From positions 62,001 through 126,000 of the forward strand of contig NZ_JARXIA010000020.1 of NCBI RefSeq assembly GCF_031127875.1: 64,000 bases of DNA. Reading direction: 5' to 3'. Origin of the DNA: Pelagicoccus sp. SDUM812005 (GTDB taxonomy: Bacteria; Verrucomicrobiota; Verrucomicrobiia; Opitutales; Opitutaceae). The position numbers and the translations under genes were made by a program. Every line of letters begins with the position of its first letter. The stretch's first letter is position 1. The notes beneath the pieces are model-generated. The model was not told the DNA's origin, made no database searches, and saw only the letters and a list, made by a program, of their open reading frames with translations. This document shows positions 33,340 to 42,142 of this stretch, in pieces.

Positions 33340-36021
33340 ATGGCTTCGCTGATGAATCCTCGCTACAGCATCGGTATCGATTTGGGCACTACGAATTGCG
33401 CTTTGGCGTTCGTGGAGCTCGAAGAGGGGGCGGAGTCGCAGGTGCTTGCTATCCGCCAGCGGGAGACGGAGCGGACCGAGGTGGAGCGTAGCAGTTTGCC
33501 CTCCTTTCTGTATTTGACGGAGGAAGGAAACTGGGAGGTCGGTCTTTATGCGCGCGAGCGTGGGCGGGAGCAACCGGAGCGGCTGATCCATTCGGCCAAG
33601 TCTTGGCTGTGTCACCACTCGGTCAGCTCGCAAGCGAAGACCTTGCCTTGGCGTTCGAAGCGAGTGGACGAAGGCCAGAAGCTCTCGCCCATCGAGGCGT
33701 CGTCCCGCTTGCTGTTGCGCTTGAAGCAGGCTTGGGATGAACGGTTTGGGAAGGAGGTTCCCTTCGCGGAACAGCTGGTCACGGTGACGGTGCCGGCGTC
33801 CTTCGATGCGGCGGCCCAGGCGGCTACGCGGGAGGCGGCCAAGCTGGCCGGCTATCCGGAGGGCATCCGTTTGTTGGAAGAGCCGCAGGCGGCTTTTTAT
33901 CGTTGGCTGGAAGCGGTCGGCGAGGATGCCAAGAACCTCCGTGCCGGGGAGCGTATCCTTGTTGTGGATATTGGTGGGGGAACTTCGGACTTTAGCTTGT
34001 TTGCGGTTGGGGACGCGGAGGCGGGGTTGCCTAAGATCGAGCGGGTTTCCGTGAGCGAGCATTTGCTGTTGGGCGGGGACAATATCGATCTCGCCTTGGC
34101 CCATGCCTTGGAATCGGAGTTGGCTCCCGATGGCGGAGAGCTAAGCGTCGACCAATGGGGGCACTTGCTCAGCCGAGCTCGGGCCTTGAAGGAGCTCTGC
34201 TTAAGCGAGGAGGGAGAGGATCGGCAGATTGCCGTGTCCTTGCCGAGCAAGGGCTCTGGACTGTTCGCAGGTACGCTTTCCACGGAGGTATCGTCGGAGC
34301 AGGCGAGGGTCTTGATTTTGGAAGGCTTCTTTCCCGAATGCGATCGGGACGCGCGAGCGGAACGATCGGTAGAGGGCTTGTTGGAGATGGGCTTGCCCTA
34401 CGCCGTGGACTGCGCGGTGACCCGGCACATCGCAGAGTTTTTAGGCGCGGAGCAACGGATCGACCGTGCGCTTTTCAACGGCGGGAGCTTGTCGCCGCAG
34501 ATCGTGCAGGACCGCTTGCTTACCCAGTTCGCTGCCTGGCAGGGCGGTCGGAAACCGGGAGTGCTGGCCAATGCCGAAACCGATCTCGCAGTGGCGCGCG
34601 GTGCCGCTGCTTATGGTGCAAACTTGTATCGTGGGCGTCGCCGGATCGCTTCCGGGGCCGCCCGGGCGGTATTCCTTGAGGTGGGGGCTGGTACTGGTTC
34701 GAAGCGAGTCTGCGTGCTGCCGAAGGGGGCTCAGCCCGGCGAGCGGTTTGAGGTGGAAGTCCCAGGACTTCGCTTGGCGGTAAACCAAAGGGCTCGCTTT
34801 CAAGCGTTTCAGGGCGCGGACTCGATGACGCAAGGCGCTGGCGATTGGTGTGTCGATGATGTGGGTACGATGCGGTCTCTGCCTCCCTTGGACGCTTGCG
34901 TCGAAATGGACGGTCGAGAATCGCTTGCCGTGCGCTTGTCGGCTGAAGTGAACGAGCTGGGCTTGCTTACCGTAAGTTGCGAGTCGCTCGAAGAAGGGAT
35001 CGAGGGAAGCTGGCCTTTGTATTTCAACCTCCGTGGGGATGCGGATCGTAGGGGTGCGGATCCCAAGGAGATGGATTTGGGCGTTTCTCGTGGGAAGCTA
35101 GCGGGAGCGGAACGGGCGCTCAGAAGGGGGTTGTTCGCTCGTGGCGCTGGGGTGAAGGCGTCCCGAGTCTTTCGCGAGCTGGAGCAAGCCTTGGGGACGC
35201 CGAAGCATGAGTGGAGCTTAGGCATCTGTCGTGCTTTCTCGGATACGGCATTAGAGAGCGAGGAGGCCTTAACCCGCAGTGTGGAAGGCACGGAAGCATG
35301 GCTGCAGCTGGCTGGCTATGCGCTTAGGCCCGGCTTTGGCGCTCCGGGGGATGCAGATCGGCTGCAGCGTTTGCAGGGAGTATTGCAGGGATTGGAATTG
35401 TCCTTGCCTGTTCGGATTGAGGTTCCGCTTTTGATCCTTCTGCGTCGCGTAGCTGCGGGGTACGAGGGTGACTTCCAAGAGGAGTTATTCGAGCGGCAGC
35501 TCGCTCGCTGGCGCGAAACGAAAAGGGCGGAAGCGGAGCGGATTCGACTGCTCGCGTGTTTGGAGCAGGTCTCTTTGTCCCAGAAGCAAAAGCTTTACGA
35601 CGAGTTGTTCGCGAGGATGGAGGCGCAGCTTGCGGAGGAAAAGTCGATTTCGTCCGTGTTGGCTGGCTTCGCGAATCTGCTCAGTCGCGTATCCTTTGGA
35701 GCGGGAGAGGATCGTATTCTTCCACCGGATACGGTCGAGAAGTTGTTTGATCGCTTGAAGAAGCTGGATTGGAAGGATCCCCGCTATCGCGAGGCGATCG
35801 AGGTGTTCCTCGCCGCTGCTCGGATTGTCGACGATCGAGGTTTGAACCTTTCCCGCCGTAGCTCCGAAAAGATCGTTTCCAAGCTCGAGAAATCGGGAGT
35901 GGCGGCCAAGCGGCTGCTGCCCTTGCAGGATTATGTTCCGATCACCAAGGGGGATCGAGCGACGCTGTTTGGCGAAAGTTTGCCGCCGGGATTGCTGCTC
36001 GAGGGCGAGCCGCTCGATTAG
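33340..36021 (+). CDS. Hsp70 family protein fused to a DUF3731-like C-terminal region
   Basis: The protein has 893 residues from ATG 33340; ATG 33352 (MNPRYSIGIDLG) is an equally good start. The ATPase domain has IGIDLGTTNCALAFVE, VDIGGGTSDFSLFAV (about residue 208), LLLGGDNIDLALAHA, LFNGGSLSPQIV and VARGAAAYGANL. A beta-rich substrate-like domain spans about 400-575. In place of a normal lid there are about 310 helical residues (from KLAGAERALRRGLFARG) that match my memory of DUF3731. It forms a set with the DUF2760 protein and the smaller Hsp70. The last 4 bases overlap the convergent rhodanese-YceI gene. Confidence 0.87.
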   Translation: MASLMNPRYSIGIDLGTTNCALAFVELEEGAESQVLAIRQRETERTEVERSSLPSFLYLTEEGNWEVGLYARERGREQPERLIHSAKSWLCHHSVSSQAKTLPWRSKRVDEGQKLSPIEASSRLLLRLKQAWDERFGKEVPFAEQLVTVTVPASFDAAAQAATREAAKLAGYPEGIRLLEEPQAAFYRWLEAVGEDAKNLRAGERILVVDIGGGTSDFSLFAVGDAEAGLPKIERVSVSEHLLLGGDNIDLALAHALESELAPDGGELSVDQWGHLLSRARALKELCLSEEGEDRQIAVSLPSKGSGLFAGTLSTEVSSEQARVLILEGFFPECDRDARAERSVEGLLEMGLPYAVDCAVTRHIAEFLGAEQRIDRALFNGGSLSPQIVQDRLLTQFAAWQGGRKPGVLANAETDLAVARGAAAYGANLYRGRRRIASGAARAVFLEVGAGTGSKRVCVLPKGAQPGERFEVEVPGLRLAVNQRARFQAFQGADSMTQGAGDWCVDDVGTMRSLPPLDACVEMDGRESLAVRLSAEVNELGLLTVSCESLEEGIEGSWPLYFNLRGDADRRGADPKEMDLGVSRGKLAGAERALRRGLFARGAGVKASRVFRELEQALGTPKHEWSLGICRAFSDTALESEEALTRSVEGTEAWLQLAGYALRPGFGAPGDADRLQRLQGVLQGLELSLPVRIEVPLLILLRRVAAGYEGDFQEELFERQLARWRETKRAEAERIRLLACLEQVSLSQKQKLYDELFARMEAQLAEEKSISSVLAGFANLLSRVSFGAGEDRILPPDTVEKLFDRLKKLDWKDPRYREAIEVFLAAARIVDDRGLNLSRRSSEKIVSKLEKSGVAAKRLLPLQDYVPITKGDRATLFGESLPPGLLLEGEPLD

Positions 36022-36926
36022 CTGGCGGACGGTTCGAAGAAGGCCGTGACTTGGAGATTCACCAAGTCGTTGACCAGGTGCATGCCGAGCCGTTCGAAGA
36101 AGCGGCTCGATCCGTAGGCGACGCCGAAAAGGGTGCGGTCCAGGTCGAACTGAGTCTGCAGCACGTATCCAGAATCGGCGTGGTTGAAGGAGCACTCGAG
36201 GTGCAAGGGGTGCTGGACGCCACGGATCACCATCTGGCCTTCCATGCGGGCGTTGGGAGTGCCGAGTCGGGCCGTGGGATCGAGGAAAATACGATCGAGG
36301 GAAAAGGTGGCGGTGGGAAAGCGTTCGGTTTCGAAAAAGTCGATGGACTGGAGATGAGCGACGAGAAGGGATGAAAGTTTTGTATCGGTAATGTCGCTAC
36401 AGTGAATCCGTTTCATGTCCGCCTCGACTTTTCCGGATTTAGCGGCTCCGTTGGCGTCGACTTCAAGGAAGCCTTGGAGGCAGGAGATGGTGCCTTCATG
36501 CTGGTTGCTTAGGTTGCGGCCGATCCAGCGGATTTTGGACTTTTCGACGTTGAGGGTGTAGGTCCCGGCGGGGGGGCTCTGAGGCTGTTCGCCCCTGCTC
36601 AGGTCTTTCCCGGTCGCGATCCAGTTATCTAGGCCTCCCCGGAGGACGTGGACGTCGCTGTAGCCCGCTTGCTTCAGCCTGTCGGCGGCGAGGGCGGCTG
36701 CTTTGAAGCGATCGTTGTCGCCGTAGACGACGATGGCTTCGCCTTTGTTTGCAAAGGCGCTTTGGGCGTTTTGCAGGAAGGAGGTCTCGTAGACGCAAAG
36801 GTTTTGCGAACCTTCGATGCGGCATTCCGCGAAGGCTTCGGGGGACCTTACATCGATGAGGGCCATGCTCGAGGCGTTCACTCTGTCGGGATCGATGTAA
36901 GGGATCGATTCTTCGGATGGAATCAT
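36018..36926 (-). CDS. Rhodanese-like domain fused to YceI domain
   Basis: The protein has 302 residues. Residues 10-110 form a rhodanese fold (ALIDVRSPEAFAECRIEGSQ; AADRLKQAGYSDVHVLRGGL). Its active-site loop reads VVYGDNDRF, with Gly69 where the catalytic Cys is expected, so sulfur transfer is unlikely. Residues 121-298 form a YceI lipocalin-like beta barrel (GTYTLNVEKSKIRWIGRNL; TDTKLSSLLVAHLQSIDFF; GVQHPLHLECSF), a family that binds isoprenoid lipids and is usually periplasmic. No signal peptide is seen, so this one appears cytoplasmic. It is tail-to-tail with the Hsp70-DUF3731 gene. Confidence 0.86.
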   Translation of the reverse strand: MIPSEESIPYIDPDRVNASSMALIDVRSPEAFAECRIEGSQNLCVYETSFLQNAQSAFANKGEAIVVYGDNDRFKAAALAADRLKQAGYSDVHVLRGGLDNWIATGKDLSRGEQPQSPPAGTYTLNVEKSKIRWIGRNLSNQHEGTISCLQGFLEVDANGAAKSGKVEADMKRIHCSDITDTKLSSLLVAHLQSIDFFETERFPTATFSLDRIFLDPTARLGTPNARMEGQMVIRGVQHPLHLECSFNHADSGYVLQTQFDLDRTLFGVAYGSSRFFERLGMHLVNDLVNLQVTAFFEPSAS

Positions 36927-37031
36927 AGAGGGAGGATGTTGAGGAATGTAGATCGTCGCTAGCGGTGTATCGTGAGTTACGAACCGATCCGCTCCTCAAT
37001 TGCGATGAAATATTGCGGTCCGACTAGGCCT

Positions 37032-38483
37032 CTATCGGCCGAAGGGAAAGGGCAGCAGGGCGGATGCTACGAGAAGCTGGAGGAGGCCCACTAGGGAGAT
37101 GACGCTGACGCTGAGGGTCCAGGTCTTGAGGGTTTCCGCTTCGGTGAAACCGGTCATCTTGCAAACGATCCAAAAGCCGCTGTCGTTCATCCAGGAACCG
37201 AACATGGCTCCGAAGGCGATGGCGGCGAAGATATAGAAGGGATCGAAGCCGAGGGCGGTTCCGCCGGCGGACAAGGTCGCTAAGATGCCTGCCATGATGC
37301 CGGAGGTGGTGATCATGGAAGTGGTGGAGGAGCCTTGGGCGACCTTCATGACGGCCGCAACCAGCCATGCGAGCAGCACGTAGGAGAATCCACCTCCATG
37401 GGTGAGGCTTGTAATGGTTTGGCCGATACCGGACTGGCGGATCATGCCGCCGAAGGCGCCGCCTGCTGCGGTGATCAAAATGATAGTGCCAGCGGTGCCG
37501 AGTGGGCTTTCCAAGGTTTTCCAGAGAGAGGTCTTGTCGAGTTGCTTGGAGCGGGCCAGCAGGGTGATGGCGATTAGAGCGCCGATGAACATGGCGACGT
37601 GCTTTTGGCCGGCGACTTCAATAATTGAATACAAGGCCCCTTGGGACTCGGGAGAGGTGAACTCACCGACGAAGGAAGCGGTGGCGATCAAGGCGACAGG
37701 GAGGGCGACTGGAAGAGAGGAAACGAAGAAACTGGGCAGTTCGCTGGTGTCCTTTTCGACGATTGCCTTGAGGTCCGCGGTGCGGAGCATGCCGCTCTCG
37801 CGCAATTGCCCGCCGAGCTTGCCGTCGAGGAAGCTGCCAAGCTTGAGGCCAGCCCATGCGGGAACGATTCCGAGGGCGATGCCACCTACGATGGTTAAGC
37901 CGAGGTTTAGCTCCAGCGCTTCGACGACAAGCAAGGGGCCTGGGGTAGGAGGCACTAGGCTGTGGGTGATGGCGGCTCCGGTGCAGACGGCGACGATCAA
38001 GTAGACGTAGCGTTTGCCAAGACGGTAGGCGAGGGCTTGGGCCAGAGGCACCATCAGGTAGAACACGGTGTCGAAGAAGACGGGGATGGAGAGGAAGAAG
38101 GCGGAGGCCAGCATCGCGTATCCGGCATGTTTTTCGCCGAATACTTTTAGCATGCCGCGCACGATGCGGTCGGCGGCTCCGCTTTCCATAAGGCAAAGTC
38201 CGATGATGGCGGCGAGGGCGATGATCCATGCGATGCCGCCGGCGGTATTGCCCAGTTGTCGCATGGTTTCCGAGATGGCGGCGGTGATAGGATTGCCTTC
38301 GGAGTCGCCGAACAGGTTGGTGAGGGATCCGACGATGACGGCCGCTATGACGAGAGCGATGAAGGGATGGATACGCAGGTAGCCAATTGAGATGACGACG
38401 AAGGCGATGCCAGCGAACAAGACCAGGAAGGGAGTCAAGTCGGCCGCGCCTGCCGCGAGAAGGAAGGGGAAGTCCTGGGGCAT
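37032..38483 (-). CDS. GntP family gluconate/organic acid permease
   Basis: This 483-residue integral membrane protein has about 12 hydrophobic helices. GntP features include AAAIIGLCLMESGAADRIVR, LSIPVFFDTVFYLMVPLAQA, ITHSLVPPTPGPLLVVEAL and VAAVMKVAQGSSTTSMITTS. It imports gluconate or another sugar acid (idonate, glycerate or fructuronate are possible) with protons. No kinase or dehydratase is adjacent, so the substrate cannot be fixed from context. A nearby polysaccharide lyase could supply uronic acids. It has its own promoter region in the 397-base gap upstream. Confidence 0.9.
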   Translation of the reverse strand: MPQDFPFLLAAGAADLTPFLVLFAGIAFVVISIGYLRIHPFIALVIAAVIVGSLTNLFGDSEGNPITAAISETMRQLGNTAGGIAWIIALAAIIGLCLMESGAADRIVRGMLKVFGEKHAGYAMLASAFFLSIPVFFDTVFYLMVPLAQALAYRLGKRYVYLIVAVCTGAAITHSLVPPTPGPLLVVEALELNLGLTIVGGIALGIVPAWAGLKLGSFLDGKLGGQLRESGMLRTADLKAIVEKDTSELPSFFVSSLPVALPVALIATASFVGEFTSPESQGALYSIIEVAGQKHVAMFIGALIAITLLARSKQLDKTSLWKTLESPLGTAGTIILITAAGGAFGGMIRQSGIGQTITSLTHGGGFSYVLLAWLVAAVMKVAQGSSTTSMITTSGIMAGILATLSAGGTALGFDPFYIFAAIAFGAMFGSWMNDSGFWIVCKMTGFTEAETLKTWTLSVSVISLVGLLQLLVASALLPFPFGR

Positions 38484-38880
38484 GGGGAGGGGTAGCTTGG
38501 GTTAGCGTTTTGGGGAAACCGCGAGAATCGGCTGAAACCTTAGGCTCATAAGATTCACGCGCGGAGGAGGATCGAACAAAGCTTTTTTCGGCTGAGATGG
38601 GATAAATTGGGCTTACTATAGAGGAAAGGGGGGAGTTCGTCGGCTTGCTCGATAGCAAGGGGAGGCCCGCCTATCGGGAGGCGCGGAAGGGGCAAGAGTG
38701 GTCGAGGGACGTCCCTACTATTAGCATCTGGATCTGTTGGTCTTGGCGTCCGATTTCGCTTTCTTCGAGCTTACCCATCCCCGTATTCCCCACCTCCTCT
38801 CGCTCGTCCGGAATCGTTGTTAGACGACAGGTCGAGACCTGAGAAACTGTGCCCAAATTCTGAGGACAATTTTTCGTTTA
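38484..38880. other. 397-base intergenic region with a cluster of short inverted repeats
   Basis: No credible gene is seen here. Between 38644 and 38841 several short perfect hairpins follow each other: CTTGCT/AGCAAG (38644-38659), CCCG/CGGG (38666-38678), palindrome AGGGACGTCCCT (38705-38716) and CAGGTC/GACCTG (38828-38841). The last is 40 bases before the next start codon and may be an operator. The others resemble a REP-like cluster. The region must also contain divergent promoters for the GntP gene and the repeat-protein gene, but I could not pick them with confidence. Confidence 0.6.
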
Positions 38881-40338
38881 ATGAAGAAGCCGAAATCTCA
38901 TTGTACTGTATCCAGTAACCTGTTACTCGTCGGATTATTCACGTTGATTGTTGGTTTCGCTGTCGGTTTCGACCTTGGAAGGCAGACGAACGATCCAGAC
39001 GCATCAGAGCCTTTAGTCGAGAAGGTGCAGCCTCGCATCCCCTTGGTGCCCGTTGCTGATGTTAACCCGGGCGAAAGGGGTGAGGCGAAAAGCGAAAGCG
39101 GTGGGCGCCGCCTCAGTCAGAGCGAGGCCCTGTTCGAACTGGCAGGAGTCGCTCCGGAGCTCTACCACGAGGTACAGGCTTCGATGAGCGATGTATTGGT
39201 TTTGGCAATGGTGGAGAAGCTCGCCCTAGAACAGCCTAGCCAGGTTTCATCGGTCCTTGATCGGTGTGAGGCGAGCCAGCGTGGCTATCTGTCGATCGCT
39301 TTTGTTCGTTCTTTGAGCCTGCAGTCGCCCTCCGAGGCTTTGCAGTGGATCCTAAACCGGAAAGGGCAGCTTGCAGGGGAGGATTACGAAAGTGGCTTGA
39401 ATGAAGCCTTGAGCGCTTATGCGAAAGGCAGTCCAGCTCAGGCGTTCGAGTATTTGGATACAATCGAAGATAGCGAGTTACGTGGCAATTTGGCGGTTGA
39501 AGTTGCGAAGGGGTGGGCAGGTCTCGACGTTGATCGAGGATTGGATTGGTTGCGTTCGCTTCCAGATCGCAATGTTCCGCCTGCCGTTCTTTACGGATGT
39601 TACTCGGAAATCCTGGGGGCTCTTGCCTTGCAGGATCCGAAGGGCGCTGCGCGGGAGCTGGAGCGACTGGGTTCGGATAGGCTTCAGGGGGAGCTGTTGC
39701 CGAGAATCGTTTCGGAGATGTCCAGGAGGGATGTGACTGCTGCGCTGGACCTTATCGCGGAGCAAGTTGACCAGACTACCAGGAGGAATTCCGTATTGGC
39801 ATTATTGGACGAGAATGTGGAGCAAGATGTCGTCGCTGCGATAGAGGTGATTGCTCATCATGCTAACCTGCTCGATGGCGAGGCGGAAGAGGTCGCGGAC
39901 CTTTTCGCGAGAATGTCTCGGACAGCGCCAGACTTGCTTATTTCAAGTTTCGACGATCTTCCCAATCATCTCAGGACAACGGCGGCGGGCTCGGTGTTGC
40001 GCACGCTCTTGGTTGCGGAGGGAGATGCTGAGCTGGCTCAAGAGTGGGTCGAAACCTTGCCGCGCGGGGAGGCTTTCGACCGAGCGGCGGAGGCGTTTGC
40101 AGGGCATTACGCTCAGAGAGATCCTCAGGCGACCTTGCAATGGGCGGGCAAGATCGAAGCGTCCGAGAGAAGAGCGGCCTTTCTGAGCTCCTATATTGAA
40201 AGAGCGGATACAAGTGCTCTGCCAGCGATCGCCCAAAGTCTTCGCGATGCTCCGATACGCGAAGAAGCGCGGAACCGTTCTTTAGCCCTGTTGAACCGCC
40301 GTATGGATAACGAACTCCTGAATTTGGTGGCTCGCTGA
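38881..40338 (+). CDS. Secreted or membrane-anchored alpha-helical repeat protein C
   Basis: The protein has 485 residues. It starts MKKPKSHCTVSSNLLLVGLF, with one hydrophobic signal-anchor segment at about residues 12-29 followed by a polar linker. From about residue 80 the chain is built from ~35-residue helical repeats of the same type as the genes at 2375-6366, for example LQSPSEALQWILN, AYAKGSPAQAFEYL, KGWAGLDVDRGLDWLRSLP and HYAQRDPQATLQWAGKI. It has no known enzymatic motif. It is 23 bases before a polysaccharide lyase gene on the same strand and may be co-transcribed with it. Confidence 0.8.
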   Translation: MKKPKSHCTVSSNLLLVGLFTLIVGFAVGFDLGRQTNDPDASEPLVEKVQPRIPLVPVADVNPGERGEAKSESGGRRLSQSEALFELAGVAPELYHEVQASMSDVLVLAMVEKLALEQPSQVSSVLDRCEASQRGYLSIAFVRSLSLQSPSEALQWILNRKGQLAGEDYESGLNEALSAYAKGSPAQAFEYLDTIEDSELRGNLAVEVAKGWAGLDVDRGLDWLRSLPDRNVPPAVLYGCYSEILGALALQDPKGAARELERLGSDRLQGELLPRIVSEMSRRDVTAALDLIAEQVDQTTRRNSVLALLDENVEQDVVAAIEVIAHHANLLDGEAEEVADLFARMSRTAPDLLISSFDDLPNHLRTTAAGSVLRTLLVAEGDAELAQEWVETLPRGEAFDRAAEAFAGHYAQRDPQATLQWAGKIEASERRAAFLSSYIERADTSALPAIAQSLRDAPIREEARNRSLALLNRRMDNELLNLVAR

Positions 40339-40361
40339 TCTTTTGTACCAAAACCCCAGAA

Positions 40362-41222
40362 ATGAATAATAGTATGAATAAACAAAATAGTATGTTTAAG
40401 CCGACCGCTAAAGCGTTCGTTTTTCTTGTCTTTGCCTGCCTGGCCGCCGGTCATGCCTCTGCGCAGTACTGGTATGCGAATCCGGATGCGAGCGGAGCGG
40501 ACTGGCGCGACTACTTCAAGAACTTCAACACGGAGGACAATGGAGGCACGACGCCAACTGTGAGCATCGTCAACAATAGCACTTATGGAAACGTTTGGCG
40601 CATCAATAAGCCCGCTGGCGCGAAGCGGGCCGAGTTTAGTCGAGCTCAGCTGAGTTCGGTGGACTATAATTTCGTGGCTGGGAACACGTATTATATTGGT
40701 TTTCGGTTTCGCGCAGATGTTCTGAACAACATCACGCTAGAGGATGACGATGTGACTGTTTTTCAGTGGAAATCGGCGGGTAGCGGGATGATGCAGAACT
40801 ATCCTTTTAACATGGAGTGGAATCCGAAGACGAAGGAGTACTGCCTGAATCTATATGGTCCGACCACTACGGGACAGTCTCAATCGAGCCGAAAGGCAAC
40901 GGTATGGAAGTCCACTTTGAATGAAAACCAATGGGTGACGATTGTCATTGGGTTTAAGTTTTCCACGGATCCCGGAGACGGTTGGGTTTCGCTTTGGAAG
41001 AACGGGTCGAAGCAGACTCTGAGCAATGTAGAGACGGGAAGCAACTATAGCATCAGCACGTTTGGCGATAGCAATCGAAAGGCGTATCATCGCACTAAGG
41101 ACGGGAGCTATACCTATCCGAAGTGGGGGGCGTACAACGAATCGTCTCGGAAGTATAATTTGAACGTCGAGCTTTCCGATCTTCGAATCGACACCTCTTA
41201 TTCTTCGGCGCGTCCTCAATAG
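40362..41222 (+). CDS. Secreted polysaccharide lyase (glucuronan/heparin-lyase-like beta-jelly roll)
   Basis: The protein has up to 286 residues. Three in-frame ATGs (40362, 40374, 40392) precede a signal peptide (FKPTAKAFVFLVFACLAAGH, then ASA-Q). The mature protein looks like the Polysacc_lyase jelly-roll family that includes PL20 glucuronan lyases and heparin-lyase-I-like enzymes. Motifs are YYIGFRFRADVLNN, VTVFQWKSAGSG, QWVTIVIGFKFSTDPGDG and TYPKWGAYN near the C-terminus. It would cleave uronic-acid-containing glycans by beta-elimination outside the cytoplasm. The exact substrate is not determinable here. The gene is clearly more A/T-rich than its neighbours, a hint of lateral acquisition. 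Confidence 0.82.
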   Translation: MNNSMNKQNSMFKPTAKAFVFLVFACLAAGHASAQYWYANPDASGADWRDYFKNFNTEDNGGTTPTVSIVNNSTYGNVWRINKPAGAKRAEFSRAQLSSVDYNFVAGNTYYIGFRFRADVLNNITLEDDDVTVFQWKSAGSGMMQNYPFNMEWNPKTKEYCLNLYGPTTTGQSQSSRKATVWKSTLNENQWVTIVIGFKFSTDPGDGWVSLWKNGSKQTLSNVETGSNYSISTFGDSNRKAYHRTKDGSYTYPKWGAYNESSRKYNLNVELSDLRIDTSYSSARPQ

Positions 41223-41241
41223 GTAAGCGAGAAGAGTCGCC

Positions 41242-42117
41242 TCAAATCGGCTGCATGGTGACTTCGACGGATATGGTGTGCTCTCCGCCGCCGGTAACGG
41301 CGCCGCTGAGCATGCTGACGTCGGAGAAGTCGCGGCCGTAGGCGACGGCGACGTGTTGGTCGCCGCATACGAGGTTGTTGGTGGGGTCGACGTCGACCCA
41401 GCCGCTGTTGGGGATGAAGACGCTGACCCAAGCGTGGGAGGCGTCGGCCCCGACGAGTCGGGGCTGGCCGGGAGGCGGCATGGTGAGAATGTATCCACTG
41501 GCGTAGCACGCGGCTAGGCCTTGGGCCCGTAGGGCGGCGATCATGAGGTGGGCGAAGTCCTGGCAGACGCCCCGCTTGTGGGAGAGGGTTTGCTCGACGG
41601 GGGTGTAGATGTCGCTGGCTTCGGGGTCGAACTTGAACTCGTCCTTGAAGGCTTGAAGCAGGGCGAGGATTCCCTTGCCAATCGGGGCATCGCCGGCAAG
41701 GAAGCGGGCGCCGAAGGCGGTGACTTCGTCTGACTTGCGGGTGTTTTCGGTCTCGTAGAGGAACTCTTTGGCTTCGATAAGATCGGTCCGCTTGATGTCG
41801 GCGAGGGCTTCTCTGATTTCGGAAGCGGGCGTATCCAGTTTTTGGAGATCGACGGCTTCGCTGGTGACCGTTACGATGCTGGATGCTTCGACGACGAGGG
41901 CGTCGTGCGGCTCTTGGACGGCGAAGAGGTGGGAGGTGTTTCCGAAGTAGTCCATGCGTTCCGCGAGGTCGGCGGCTTCGGGACTGACTTCGAGGGAGAA
42001 GCGGCTGCAGCTTTGGGATTCGTTGCTGAGGGGCTTGAGGATCGCAGTATGGTGGGACGCGGTTACAGGGTAGCTGTACGTGTAGGTCGTCTTGTGGTCT
42101 ATGCGATAGGTAGCCAT
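41242..42117 (-). CDS. Transglutaminase-like cysteine peptidase
   Basis: The protein has 291 residues. An N-terminal beta domain (MATYRIDHKTTYTYSYPVTA) of the bacterial transglutaminase type is followed by the catalytic core: Cys185 in KRGVCQDFAHLMIAALR, His228 in ADASHAWVSVF, and Asp244 in WVDVDPTNN. Such proteins may cut or form isopeptide-type bonds. It is the last gene of the five-gene ATP-grasp/alpha-E/transglutaminase operon, 25 bases after the fused ATP-grasp gene. No signal peptide is seen. Confidence 0.92.
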   Translation of the reverse strand: MATYRIDHKTTYTYSYPVTASHHTAILKPLSNESQSCSRFSLEVSPEAADLAERMDYFGNTSHLFAVQEPHDALVVEASSIVTVTSEAVDLQKLDTPASEIREALADIKRTDLIEAKEFLYETENTRKSDEVTAFGARFLAGDAPIGKGILALLQAFKDEFKFDPEASDIYTPVEQTLSHKRGVCQDFAHLMIAALRAQGLAACYASGYILTMPPPGQPRLVGADASHAWVSVFIPNSGWVDVDPTNNLVCGDQHVAVAYGRDFSDVSMLSGAVTGGGEHTISVEVTMQPI

Positions 42118-42142
42118 GTTTGAGGTGATCTGCCGCGTCGGG

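Noticed and set aside
38645-38842. A 65-codon open frame in the intergenic gap
   Set aside because: It is made of the inverted-repeat units, has no ribosome site and no protein-like pattern.
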